A stretch of 64,000 nucleotides of DNA from Iris pallida (GCA_029216955.1 JANAVB010010791.1:3238299-3302298); one strand, 5' to 3'. Shown: positions 1 through 15,027, counted from the first letter of the stretch. Made by a program: numbers and translations. The notes: a model not told the origin generated them from the sequence alone.

Positions 1-140
1 TTGGTATATGTACGTAAATATAAATGCACGTGTGTATATATATTATATGTGTGCTTGTTAATATTTCTATTAAATATGGTATATAATAAATTCTAGGATT
101 TTTGGAATTTATTGGTAAATTTTTGGGAATTTATTGCTTG

Positions 141-213
<73 letters not shown>

Positions 214-2811
214 TATAAAAAAAAAGTAAATGTCACCTACCCACCCACTAAAAGTGGGCGGGCCCCACCCCAAATTTTGCTTGGGCATGCAACAGCATGC
301 TATCGCGGATGACCCCCAACCCGTGGGTTGATTCATTCATAAACCCATTAGTATTAGGATTTGTTACAACTTGGTATATATGTAACTTTTTTCACAAGCC
401 TCAAAATCCTAATCTTCCAAAACGAAAGTTGAGGTTGATTATACCCCCTTCACCCACGACTTCGTTTCACCAGCGACGGAGCTTTGTCCGCGACGAACGG
501 AGCATCGGAAGTCAGCCCCGCGTCATCCACAGAGCAGTTTTTCCACTCAAGGTACCCTACTTCTCTACGATGTAACTTTTTACTCGTAGCACCGATTTTC
601 GATCCGTAAGATTTTCTGGAAAGTCGACATGACCCTCATCATGATCCTCCAGATGGATTTCGAAACAACCCATCGACTTGCTCGAAAAATCGAGACGAAG
701 TTGAACAAAAATCTGTTTTCTGTAATACTAAAAACTGTTTTAAAACGACAACTTGTCGAAAAATTTTCTTTCTGTGCAATAAAGTACTACAGGAACTAAT
801 TAAAGACAGTAAAATACAACATAACCGAGATCGCAACACATCTTTTGGAACGTCGTTTTGATAAACGTGTAAAAAGTAGATTGATGTTGAAGTTGAGGAA
901 AAACCTGTTTTTAATTATATTAATTTTTCTGAATTTTGTCCGATACGACGTAAGCCCCGACAAACCGGGCGACGTGGTCACGCACTATATGCATCAAAAG
1001 GCGCGTATGGACGTTGCGGACGTGTGGAAACTAACGGAAATCAGTTTTGTCGCGTGTGCGCGACGAAATCAACGCGTATCCGTCGAGATACCCCGTATCG
1101 ACGTTTTGCAAACTTGCCCATAACTTCGTGTACAGTGGTAAAATCGAAACGAAACTTGTGCCAACAGGTCCGGATCAAAATTCTGGTCCTGCGTGCCAAG
1201 TTTGGTTCGATTCTGAGAAGGTCGAATCGGAACCCATTTTTGGCGGGCCCGCGACCCACTCAAACGGGCGATTTTGTGCACGGCTCATCGGAATCCAAAA
1301 CTGGACATACCGTTGAGTTCCTCTCCTCAAACTGAAACCTTAGACATGTAGTTTGATGAATTTAGAAACCATAGACCTTGACATGCGTTTCGGTGCAAAG
1401 CTGGTCCAACGGCGGACATCGTTTTGACCCAAAATTACGATTTTACCCCTGTTCCAGAATTTGACTTTTGGACAGGCATTTCCTAGGTATATCCTTTACA
1501 CCAAGTGCATTTTTTATGTTTATTTCAGCGTCCGGAGTTGTTGGAAGATTGTGACGTTTCTTGGCTGGCATTGTAATTACTTGGACTTGCTACTTTGCAC
1601 CATCAGGCAAGATACCTTGCCACCTTGCTCTGTGATTGTTATACTTCTTATTTTTAGTTGTTATTTTCAGCATTTTATTCCTTGATATTTAAACTGTGCG
1701 TCCAAGTCACACTTGGGTGCAAGCGAGTCTATTGGTCGTTTATCTCGTCTTATTTATTTCTCTTACATTGACTTAGTCTAGTGACCACCCTTTGATGTTG
1801 AGGTATTGGTATATCTCATACGGCCTTGACACTTGTTGTATCACGTGATGTGAGTCACACGTAGGACACGTTTTTGCGTAGTCGGCTGGCCACCGATACG
1901 TATGGAGCGTGCGACGGATATAAGTAACTGCCAATAGTATTGCATGTTAGAAGACTTGGCGGTTACTAGAGGTTCATATCAGTCATGGAGATGATGATAC
2001 TAGGCATTGGGTGGGGAGAACAATACCTGACGTATGGGCTTCTTTACACTTCCCTGATTACCTGTGCGCTCCTCCGGAGACGCAGGCTCCAGGCGCCCTC
2101 TGACGTTTTCCAGAGCATTATGGACGTAGCCCCTTGCACATGGTGCCCTCTGACGCTTCCCGAGCATTATGGACGTAGGCTCCTGGTACCCTTTATGGGA
2201 ACTATGCCGATCCCATTTACAGCCAGGGCTCATGCGTCGAAGGATTGTATCTCAACTGCATATTCACAGTAGAATGGTCAGGAACCCGATTGCATGCATA
2301 CCTTTTCTCTTATTATATTATCACAGTTTATATGGCATAGTATTTTCTTGTATCTTGCTATGTCCCCTGAGGACCTTGTTATCTCTCCATGTTTAGACGA
2401 TTTCCTACAGGAGTACGGAGCGGTATTGGAGCTATCCTACATTGATGACGAGGCAGTCACTACTGATTTCTAGTCTATTCTATATTTGAGACATTAGTGG
2501 ACATTATTTTACATCTCTTTTCTTTCTATTTTGCGGAGGTTGGACTCCGATCTTGTGAGACTATTTTTCATAGCTGTTTGGAGTGAGTATGTTCACCCGG
2601 CTATCTTTTAATACTCTGCTTATTTCATTTGGACTTTATTATCTTCTGTGTTGAGCTGTGATGAGATTAGATATGTTATTCTGGCCTGTGGTTATTTATT
2701 TACAACTTATGTGCATATACGAGGATTCTATATATTGGGGTATTCTTCGTATATGTGCAGCTGGCATGTTCACGTACTCGGTCCTACGTATTTTGGGACT
2801 GGGGCGTTACA
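1..2811 (+). mobile_element. Family E LTR, right part (left end outside window)
   Basis: The right end reads GGACTGGGGCGTTACA and abuts family B LTR sequence at 2812. About 1.2 kb (1600-2811) matches, in reverse complement, the E solo LTR at 46196-47335, including the CAGGCAAGATACCTTGCCACC-like segment and the CCAAGTCACACTTGG segment. Left of about 1600 the two copies differ strongly. A short tandem duplication lies at 2096-2185 (two units around CATTATGGACGTAG). A TATA-like TATATATG occurs near 373. No coding potential was recognised. Whether this is a solo LTR or the 3' LTR of a full element cannot be told from this window. Confidence 0.7.
144..212. repeat. (TA)n microsatellite
   Basis: An almost pure TA dinucleotide run. 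The Ile-Tyr open frames across it are artefacts of the repeat. Confidence 0.95.
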
Positions 2812-4685
<1,874 letters not shown>

Positions 4686-7600
4686 TGTAAGCCTACTTTC
4701 CAGAATTTTTTTTTATATATATAAAATTTTTTTCTTTTAAACAATATTTTCTACAAATTGGTTGAATAATAATCCTTTAATAATAAGTTATACCATTTAA
4801 ACATGGTATTAGTTTATGTTATTGTGCTTATAAGCCCAGCCCACCACTTTAACTTTTAAATCAATTTCGGTTAAGTCTCATTGAAGAAGGGGAGAAGAGC
4901 ATGTGCTAATGCAGATCGTTTCCTTTTCTCCTTGAGCTTACTGGCAGAGCTCGTAACCAATTTTTGAAATTCTAACGAATTTCTTCTCCTCCAAAGATTG
5001 AGCACTGGCCAATTTTGGTGCCCAAAACTCTGCGTGAGATCCAAGCTGATCAACCTATAAATCCTTCTTTCTAGGTCAGTATTGCTAGGAAATTCAAAGG
5101 AACCAGCCTCTTTCTCATTTTTCTTTTCCAGCTCCATTCTCAAATTATTCTTGGTCTCTGCTCTCAACCGGCCATGGCGGAGAAGTACACCCCGACGAGG
5201 AGGAGCAACACCTAGGCGTTCAAATTCATGCTCAGCGTGGTTTTCTTTCGAAGGTTGATCCGTTTTTGCACTGACAGATCAATTAGTTGAAGGAGGTGAG
5301 GAATCGAGCCCAATTTTGTGTGGATTAGATAATTTGTGAATTTTGAGGAGTTAATGATTCAATCCCTTTCTTGGTTGAGTAGTTGTCTGCTCTTATTGGT
5401 GAGGAGGACGATGAACTCTGATCGATCTCTATCTTTTCCATAGGCTGTTTGAACCTGGTAAGAAATTCATCACTCTTGGTTGCTTTAATTTGAATGCTAA
5501 CTCAGTTGATCGATTCGATTCTTAAACTGTTTAGATCTAGAGTTGCATATCGATTCGATCTACACGACTGTCACCAAGGAAAAAGTCGAGGATCGTTGAG
5601 TTTACTAATTTCCTTCGCAGTTCATCAATTCGAGCTAGAGGAGAGGATTGTAAGTATTAGTTCTTCTTCTTTCTTTGATCAATGTCTTTATGAGTTTTGG
5701 TTCGATCTTGAGAGTTTCTAAAAAAATCATTTCGTATCAATTCTTCTGGATGTTAGATCTGGTGTAGACAAGTGAAAACATTGTAAATTTGGTTCGGATA
5801 CAGAGTATGTGTCTGATTCTTAAAACTCCTCAACTGAGATCCCTTTTCGTTTATTCATAATTCTTGAACTAAATCAATTCATGTGATTCCCTGTTTCACA
5901 CCATATCATTTGTATCTTTTGTTTCAAAGACAGTGCAGCTCGTATTCCTCTTTGAAGCCAACAACAATTTAGATCTCTCTTCGTCAGGTAATTTTTGATC
6001 ATTTCAATTTTTAGCCTTGGTAAACTTCTTTAATTGATGCTTGCCAACAGAGAGGTCAGGTGATACTAATAATTAGGTACATATTAGAGTTAATCTGATA
6101 TGTGGAATCCTTGGGTTAGATTGAAACCTGATATACGCATAGTTGATGTTAGTTGGGAATGTTTCATTATTAAGGAGATGGCTAGGATGATGAGTTTAAA
6201 TTCAAGCCATAGGACTGATTTATCTTAGCTTTAATTAGGACTGATTCGTATCAGTACCTATATTTGACTGATTTGAACCAAGTCTTAATTAAGACTAAGC
6301 TACATCAATCCTAATTTTGTTAGGAGTTGAGTAATCAGGTTGGTTTATATCCTATTTCTGGGTGATGATCAAGCTGTGGCTGCCAACTTATAAAAGCAGT
6401 CGTATGGAAATCTGGGTATCCTATCAATTGTAGGATTGTTCTTGCAATCTGGATTCCAGTTTTTACTTTGGTAGATATCAGAGTAGGTCTGTGTTATCTT
6501 GTTCTTGTTAGATTTATATGTTATATATTAAAGACTGAGGGTTGATGTAAATTAACAGTTCATGAATCAGTTATAATTAATGCAAGGTTACCTATTCCTT
6601 TTCTGATCAGCAAATCAGTTCCCCTCATCTTACCTTGTTTAATCTGCCATACTCATCCAAAGGAGCATACTCGGTCAACCTGCACTTGAGAACAGGATTC
6701 TTATAATGTGATAAATGTTAGAGATACCAGGAACATTAGGAAGTTAGTAATTCATTTTGGAAAGGTTTAAAGGGACTGGACTGGATTTGTTTAGGACTCT
6801 AGGATGGAAACCTGTTTTCAGTGGGGATTTTCCTGAGCTAGTTCCTGAAATGTTGGTACCAGTTTTATAGTTAGTATTGATTAAACTGTCAGCATCCTGT
6901 CCTATTTTAATTGCCAAGTTAAATTATAGTTGGAGGTTGTTTAATATCTTAGTAATGTATTTTTTAAATTAAATAGGTTCAGCACTTGGTAAACTGTATA
7001 GAAATAGGTTGAGTAATGTATGGCAGTATTGGAAGATGGTAACTTAGATATTGTAACTTAGAGTATAGCTAGGTTGAACCATATATTTGGGATTGTGGTT
7101 GAATCACAGGTTAGGATTTCAGTTGCAGTTGAGTTCTTACTTGGATAGTAGACTGATTTATATCTCACCAGAGAGTTAATATGGGTTGTGCCATTGTCTC
7201 TATGGCAATGAGTAACAGGAAAAACTCATGGGTATGTGTGGGTTTTTGTTGAGCTTAAATCCTGAAATGGGGTAGACACAACCAAGTCCCAATTCAAATT
7301 GGAATGGTTGTGTGGGACTGTTAGTTCAGACCAGTCCTAGTTAAGAACTGAGACACAAAATTCCTAGTTAGGATTTGGCTCCTTAAACCTGAAAACTTAT
7401 ATCACAGGTTATGATACTTAGGACTGAAGTTTAGAATGTTAATTAGTTGGAAAACCTGAGATTATGATGGTTATTGACAGTTAGCTGATATTAGGGTTGA
7501 TATGCATCAGTTTCTTAGTTGAACTACATGTATAATTCATATTGTAGACTGAATCAGTCATGATTTAAGGACTATTAGATGGGTTTGCATCAGCCAATGG

Positions 7601-8826
7601 CTTAGACTGATGTATATTAACATCATAATTAAAGATAATATGGCACAAGCCTATTTAAGAACTAATTGTATCAGTCCTACATTGGACTTTTAAATTTAAA
7701 CTGTAAATGCCCTGTTCCCTTAATTGGATGTGTATAGTTCATATTACCACAGTTAGGAAACCATGGTACCAATGGGTGTTGGCCATTCTAGGAGTCATGA
7801 CACCTATGTATATAAAGATAGGTTTAGTATTTAAACCAAAGTGTTGAAGTGACCTTTTTAGACTAGAAATATCTACCTATATTGTCAACTTATCAATTGT
7901 AATTAAAACATGAGGATATCCAACAGTGCATCCTATACTTGATCACCCTAGGCAAGGCAAGTATACTCCTCGGACTTGTTCATTTTCTCATGTCTTGTAT
8001 ATTCATTCCTGTATCTCCTTGTTGACACGATGTATCACGGGATTGCCTTGTTTGATGTTCTTGAGTTTACTTGTGTCTGGGAGGGAAAATACTACAGATG
8101 TGTGATCAAACCCATGTTACTATTCATGTGAATAGCTTAGGCCCCACATCGTGCACGCGGGACCAAAGCCATACCATTTCATATTTATTGAATCTATCCA
8201 AGCCGATCACACACTCTGGATATCTTTCAATATTGCACATTTCATATTCAGGTTGTATTTCAGGATTCAGGTTGAATTTTATGTTCAGGTTGTATTTCAT
8301 GTTCAGGACTCATATCATGTTCCCTGTCTTTACTTTCAGTACTCATGTTCAGATTTCATGTCTTATTCTCATTTATCGTATTGTATATATATTTCCTGTT
8401 TCTTATTTATACCATGATTTTCATGTTCATTTCCTTGGATATACTTAGTTCCGCTCCTGACTAGGATATGTTGCAGGTAAGCTGGAGGCTATCTGCGATA
8501 CTTACTACGGGCAGGAGCCTGGAGACACCTATGAGCCAGTTGATATTGCCCAGGACCTAGAGGCTGAGGAAGCCTAGTCTTTTCTACTTTAGCATATCTG
8601 GACTTGTATTAGAGGCATCATTATAGTTTACATTTGCTGGAATGTAATAACATTTAGATTGTATCCGAGATTCTGGGATTTGATATATTAGATGCTGTGA
8701 TTAATTTCATTCTTCTCTTGATTCATAGTTCTCCCTAGATATTGGTACAACTTACTTCGTCGTGTCCATCGACGAAGGCTGGGCGTGTCCGACTCGTGTC
8801 CGATTATTCGGGAGCGGGTCGTGACA
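4686..8826 (+). mobile_element. Family D-type solo LTR (4141 bp)
   Basis: Starts TGTAAGCCTACTTTCC and ends GCGGGTCGTGACA, flanked by GATAG at 4681-4685 and 8827-8831. The unoccupied site is present in B's 5' LTR near 43175. It resembles the D LTR at 53062-56488: both start TGTAA.CCTACTT.CC and share the segment around AAGGCAAGTATACTCCTCGG and the last 70 bp before TGACA. It is longer and diverged, so a different subfamily or an older copy. No internal region adjoins either end, the usual product of LTR-LTR recombination. No coding region was seen. Confidence 0.9.
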
Positions 8827-9366
8827 GATAGGGTGTCAATGTATAACAATTTATTTCATGTGTGTTTGTGTGAGTGTCAAAAGTGTACACAAAATCAGTG
8901 TTGCCATTTCTCAGGTTTCATAGTGTTCTACTTGTGTGTACATGAGTGAATGGGAAGCATCATAGGTTCCAGGTTTCAGTTTAGGTGTGCAATGTGTGTC
9001 AATCTCAGTTTAGTACCTGTGTGAGCAATATATATTCCCAGGTTTTTAGTTTAGAACAGTGAACACTCAGTGTAAAAATACATAGAAATCTATGTACAAA
9101 TTCTCAGAGGTACTAAACAGTTTACAATCTTAACTGAAATCGAAAACCAACTTATCAATACAACAATGAGTCCTATTGCAACTAACTCAGTTAAATATAG
9201 GAATCACATTGAAATTGAATCAAACCAATTCAGGAAAACACAATGGCAATTCAAATTCTCAGGTTTCAGTGTTACCTAACAGTGTATCAATCCAATTGCA
9301 TTCCAAAAGCCCAAAATGCAATTCTAAAACTAAATCCCATGCTAATCATAACCCTAACATGGTAGG
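8827..9366 (-). mobile_element. Element B 3' LTR, middle piece
   Basis: Matches 43171-43719 of B's 5' LTR, beginning with GATAGGGTGTCAATGTATAA. It ends in GTAGG (9362-9366), the left target duplication of element A, and resumes at 21237. Confidence 0.9.
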
Positions 9367-9894
9367 TGTAACACCTAGTTTCTGGAATGAGGGTAATTTT
9401 GAATTTTTGTGTTTAATTTATTTAATTATGATATTTAAATAATAATATAATTTTTTGGTAATTTTTAATCATTTTAAAACTATTTAAATCATGACTTGTA
9501 ATTTGGTGTGCAGCTAGTGAAACCGTAGAGACTGTCTGCCCTAGAGCCTAACCATGTCATTAGGATGATTTAATTATCATTTTTAGCCTAGGGGTAATTT
9601 GGTCATTTTGACTTATTTGAATTAATTGATGATTTATTGAATTGGTGAATTTTAGTTGACCTTGACTTGTTGAGACCTAGTGGACTAGCCTAGAAGCTAA
9701 CCCTAGCTATGGTAACCCTAGTCTAGCTTGAGTTAACTCATTTTAGTCATTAGAGATTAGTTTTAGAATGAGAGGATTAGTTTAAGTGGAATTATTTCAT
9801 ATTTTGTGATTTTAATGAAAGGACTAGTGATTTAAGGACTTAATGACTTGTGACTTGGCCCATGGCCCATTATTTGACACCCTAACCCTAACCA

Positions 9895-9938
9895 AACCCT
9901 AAATGACCAGCCACATAGGGATCCCTACCCTATATAAA
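9895..9938 (+). promoter_or_regulatory. Putative LTR promoter: telo-box and TATA box
   Basis: AAACCCTAA lies just upstream of TATATAAA (9931-9938), with GACCAGCCACATAGGG between. The same arrangement is present in the 3' LTR (TATATAAA 17342-17349). Transcription would be expected to start about 30 bp downstream. Inferred from motifs and conservation only. Confidence 0.6.
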
Positions 9939-10296
9939 CACTTATTCATTAGGGCTTGCCTTCTTTATTTCATTCCAACACTTGGAGAAAGAGAGGTATT
10001 TTTCCCCTTCCAAAAATCCCCATAAATCCATTTTTATTCCTTTTTAATCCTAGTTTCTTGCATTAAAACCTAATACTTCCCTATTTTTGTTTGTGGGGTT
10101 TAATTCCAGCTTTGGATCAATTTGGAGCTTTTGCCATCAAGAGGAAGAATCTCCCATTTGAAGCTTTTCCAAGCTTTTTGCACATATAGGTAAAACCCTT
10201 TAAATTGATTTAAATTTCGGTTTTCTTTGCATTTAGAGCTAGATCTAGGAGTCTCCTAGGTGTCCCCAAAATTTGGGTGGATTTCGTGTCCGTTTG

Positions 10297-10318
10297 GTGT
10301 CCGTATCGGACACGTGTC
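10297..10318 (+). promoter_or_regulatory. Conserved palindrome TGTCCGTATCGGACAC with CACGTG core nearby
   Basis: A near-perfect inverted repeat followed by CACGTGTC, about 365 bp downstream of the TATA box. It recurs at the equivalent place in A's 3' LTR (17709-17731), in both C LTRs (about 23932 and 33210) and, reversed, in both B LTRs (44528-44549 and about 22049), although the surrounding sequence differs. Role unknown; a regulatory or RNA-structure element is possible. Confidence 0.55.
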
Positions 10319-10811
10319 TATGTGTTATTTAAGGTGTTTGTTGAAATGCCTCAACGGATTGAATGTTAATATTTTCAAAATAAATTATATATTTGGATTG
10401 CTTATGAGATGTAGATTACGGATCTAGGTGACTGAGTCAATTTTTATGTGTTTTTGTGTCGGTTTTAGGGCTTGGACACGCTGCACGACACTGTCGTGCA
10501 GTGCCCTGGTACTCGATGTGTCGTGTACGCTGGATACGACACGTTGTGACGTGGTATTTTAGGGGAGGGTGCAGGCTATCACTGACACCTTGCACATGAA
10601 ATTTGAGATGATTCTATGGAGTGGTTTGAGAGAAAATCTCCCCGCACTGGAATTGCAAACACACACACACGTGCATAGCTGTCCACTGATACACGACTGG
10701 ACACGTGACACGACACACATTAGACATGATACAGGCACTTGTATCCCTAGCCCTATACCTACCCTAGGGTTGGACATGAGCACGAGGCTCGAGGGTCGAC
10801 ACACGGGTCCC

Positions 10812-11126
10812 TAGGGGTGAGCATTCGGTTTATTCGGTTTAAAACCGAACCGAATAAGCAAAACCGAATTCGACCGAAACCGAATAAGCAAAACCGAAAC
10901 CGAACCGAATTGGTCAATAATCGAACCGAACCGAATTAAATCGGTTCGGTTTTCGGTTTATTCGGTTTATTCGGTTTTTTTTTTGTTTTTTTGTGTTTTT
11001 TGTTAATATATATAATAACTAAATATACCTAGATATATTTATTATATACATATAGTATATATCTCTATATATATATATACCTATAGTATATATCTATATA
11101 TATTTAGTATATACCTATAATTAATA

Positions 11127-11180
<54 letters not shown>

Positions 11181-11768
11181 TTAATTGCACTTTGCTACCC
11201 TCAACTATTCCGCTTTTTCAATTTGATACCATAAACTTTTTTTCGTAACAAATTGGTACCTCAACTATTATTTTTTTCAACTTGATACCTAATTTTTCAA
11301 ATATTCCGAAAATGCCCTTCCCTCTTCCTTCCCTCCACCCCCTTCCCCACTCCGGCCACCCCCCCTGCTAGCTCTGGCCGCCCCACCCCCCCTGCTAGCT
11401 CCGCCCCCCCCGCCCCCCACCCCCCCCCTGCTAGCTTCGGCCACCCCCTGCCCCGCCTCCCGCCCCGCCCTCCCTCCCCAGCCCCCCTCCTCCCGTGCTG
11501 CCGCGGCCTAGGGGAGAGGCGGGGGCGGGCGGGCGGCCGGAGCGAGCAGGGGGGGGGTGGTGGGCGGGGGGGGGGGCGGAGCTAGCAGGGGGGGGGAGGC
11601 CGGAGTGAGCAGGGGGGGCGGCCGGAGGGTGCAGGGGGGGAGGGTTAGGGGTAGGGGTAGGGGCATTTTAGTCCAAAATAACATCTGGGTACCAAATTGT
11701 TACAAAAAATAGTTTAGGGTACAAAGTTGAAAAATGGTAATAGTTGAGGGTAGCAAAGTGCAATTAAG

Positions 11769-11811
<43 letters not shown>

Positions 11812-11998
11812 AAATTTCTTATTCGGTTTTCGGTTTTGAACCGAAACCGAAACCCAAAACCGAAACCGAAACCGAATAAGAAATTTTAGTATTTTCAAAA
11901 CCGAAACCGAACCGATTTTTTTCAAAACCGAACCGAATCTCTTATTCAGTTCGGTTCGGTTCGGTTTTCGGTTCAAAACCGAATAATGCTCACCCCTA
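10812..11998. mobile_element. hAT-like MITE, 1187 bp
   Basis: The ends are inverted repeats (TAGGGGTGAGCATT at the left, its complement AATGCTCACCCCTA at the right), flanked by an 8-bp duplication CGGGTCCC (10804-10811 and 11999-12006). A's 3' LTR has the uninterrupted site near 18217. The arms are built of repeated CGGTTCGGTTTT/AACCGAAACCGA words. The 8-bp duplication and TAGGG-type end fit hAT non-autonomous elements. No transposase. It inserted after A did, since only one LTR carries it. Confidence 0.88.
11178..11770. mobile_element. Mutator-like foldback MITE nested in the hAT MITE
   Basis: A perfect 32-bp terminal inverted repeat beginning GGCTTAATTGCACTTTGC, extended imperfectly to about 110 bp, surrounds a very C-rich then G-rich core (about 11330-11660). 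It sits in a TA microsatellite, so the exact target duplication is ambiguous. The core is itself an inverted repeat around GCTAGC words. No coding capacity. Confidence 0.82.
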
Positions 11999-14900
11999 CG
12001 GGTCCCTAGATCGTATTGCACCTGTGCACGATGCTGCCTATGCGCAGTTCAGTCACACAGTGACATTTGGGTTTAGACACTGTTTGGACACTTCGTGTCC
12101 ACTCTAGTAGACACGAATGGCTTTCCTTAGACACATGCCATATGGTACACACACTGATATACCTGTTTGTGAATTTCGATGGTTAAATTGAGTTTTCGAA
12201 TGGTTGGAAGTTATGTATCAGTGTTATTTCAGTTGGATATGGGAACTGTCAGCTAAATTATGAACCCTTTCCTGAAATTCAATGCTAATTTAGTTTTGGG
12301 ATTTAAAGAGGGTGTATACATATATGCTAGATTCTTGTTAAAATTCTATTTGGTTATAAGTTGAGTTTGGTTAATGTTTAAATGTTAATTCTAAAATTTC
12401 ATAGGTTGTTTAATGAGATTTATATTAAATGTGTATTCCTGAGTTTAGATTGTTTTAAAACCTGAGATTGGTTAGGACTTAAAACTGAAATATTGTTTAC
12501 TGTCATTTCTGAGATGAAGGATTTCTAATATTGAATGTTTACTAAGATTCCAGTTATGAGATTTGGTTTTGATTTCTGAAATTGAATGTAGTTTACTGAG
12601 ATTCATATGTGAATGACTGAGTTTTAATTCCTAATGAACTGCCTAAACCTGAGTTTAGGTTCTAGCCTTCACTGTTTTCCAGAGTGAATGGGCATTCACT
12701 GATTTCCTGTAAAAACCTGAGATTCATTTTTACTTAACTGTAGACTGAATGGTTTCCTTAACCTGAGACTATTTTCCAGATTTCCTAAATGAATGTTTTG
12801 TTTCAATATGTACACTGATTTTTCTATTGTCAATTCCTCTTTCCTGTATACACCCAGGTAATCACCCATTCCTATTAAACCTGAGACTTCTGATTCTCTT
12901 AACTGAGATTCATTTCTTCCTACACACATGTCTTACACTAATGTATTTCCCTGTTTTTCTGTTTTTTTTATGTGCTCACTGATTTCAGGATTTCCCACAT
13001 GCCCTCATGTGACACTCTCTACACACACATGTTTCCCTCATTAATTTTTCTAATATATATTCCACTGTTTCAGGATCACCCTCAAGCCTAACACACACAT
13101 ACCATATCACACTCTCTTGTATTCTCCCACACTCTCACTCATGACACACACACTTGGACACATATATGTGTTTTTCCATTCTCTATACATAGGTATATAT
13201 ATATGTATTGAGATGTATATATATATAGGTATCCTATATAATATATCAATGTGTGTGTACTAATATTATATTGATATATATAATGTATATGTGATATGCA
13301 TATAGTAGCCTATATGTTATATGTATATTCTATATTATATTATATAATAGTTCAATATGTGTATTCTAAATTAGATTATATAAATATATCGATGTGTGTA
13401 TTAGATAAATATTGTCATGTGTTATGTGTAGATGTGATTATAGGTTGGTTTTAGGCATGATATAGCCTAGACTAGGGCTCTTAGCCTATGGGTGTACCTG
13501 TGTGTCAGTATAGAGTCTAGTTAGACTTGTGTAGCCTTGTTAGACCTAGTTAGACTAGTATAGACTTGTTTGACTTAGGTTAGACTAGGATTAACCTAGT
13601 TTGACCTAGACAGTTGACCAGGTTTGACTTAGAGTTGACTTTGACCTAGATTGGCCTAGAAATTATGTAGATTGCATCATAAACATCAATTGTCTTATTT
13701 TAAACATATTATAACCTGTACTGTTCTATTTAGGATATTGTGACTCCGGTGCAGACATCTGATATTACACTACTCTTTTCAGAGTATTAGGCGAGTACAT
13801 TCTCTGATAGTTCTTTCATTTACTTGTCAATTATTGTACTTCAGTTCTAGTTAGTTGTATGCGATTCTCTGTTACAACACGTATGGATATTCTGGATTCA
13901 TGTATACGACACACATTTATTATCTGGCCTCTATTACTGGAATCATTCTGGAATCATTTACTGGTATCATCATATTCTGGCTGGACTCATCTTGAATCAT
14001 TATGTCGAATTTTTGGATTCACTTGCTGGGAGGGAAAATACTAGAGTAAGACATGTAGACATACCCTAATTCTGGAATCACCCTATGCTGGAATCAAACT
14101 GGAATGATAGCCATCTCACACCCGGCCAGGTATGTGATGTGCCGGATTACCTATAGCCGTTTACATGTCGATCTCGGTATTTTAAAATACACTGCTAGAG
14201 TATAGGCTGGACTCACCCTGGAATCATTGATCACTATGACTGGAATCGTCCCGTACTGGATTCATCTTGTATTAGATTCGTCTTGTACTGGACTTATGTT
14301 GGAGTTACACTCGTATACATTTACTGTCTGGACTTATATCATATTACCCTGGTTCAGCTAGTTCTATTTTTTTACAGTCTTTATTGCCATGATTCTTCTC
14401 TTGTTTAGTTACTTACTTTCCTTGTATTTTATCTATCTTTCATTACCATCACCTGAATATAAACTGCCATGTTCATCAATACAACTGTCTATAACTGCTT
14501 TATAGTTCTTTGTCATTTACTTGGGTTTTCTAGATGAGATTGTGCTCGTTTCTGTCCTGGCTGGACTTGTTGAAATTTACAGATGATTGCCCTGAGGATA
14601 TTTGCCCTACTCATTATGGACCTGACGAGGATTAGCTACCTTTGGCCCCGACACTCAGGAGTGATCGGGATTTAGTTTAGTAGACATGCATCTGTTTTCA
14701 TGTAGAGCTTGTTGTATAGAATTGAGACTTGAGATGTGTTTGAGATTTTTTGAGATTGTTGTTATTATTTCAGTAGTTATTGTTGTCTTCAATATCTTAG
14801 TTATATTTCGGTGTTATCTTATCGTGCTTAGACTGTGATTGAGTTACACCATATCTTATACTTGTCCTCCGTTCGGAGTTGATCTTGATGAGTACATTAT

Positions 14901-15027
14901 ATACTGCATGAGTTGATGGTTAGTTAGAGACTTAGAACAGCGTTCTACCGTCGACACTGCGGCGTAGGCTGGACGCTGTTACGTACTCGTACCCTCACAG
15001 TGGGTGCGGGTCGTGACACGTTTTTAG

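Larger units (their letters stand above)
9367..15018 (+). mobile_element. Element A 5' LTR (with MITE insertion)
   Basis: Starts TGTAACACCTAGTTTCTGG and ends GGGTGCGGGTCGTGACA. It contains a promoter block near 9890-9940, a conserved palindrome at 10297-10318, a MITE at 10812-11998, an AT-rich stretch with dinucleotide runs around 13190-13400, and the shared terminal block 14937-15018. No protein-coding function was recognised. Confidence 0.92.

Noticed and set aside
1024..1335. 103-aa open frame in the left E LTR
   Set aside because: Overlapping frames on both strands, no motif, and LTR context.
9885..9905. CCCTAACCCTAA as interstitial telomere repeat
   Set aside because: Only one or two units, at the same promoter position in three LTR families; a telo-box explains it better.
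13190..13420. CRISPR-like or satellite array
   Set aside because: Only irregular TA-rich words without a regular unit; this is plant nuclear DNA.
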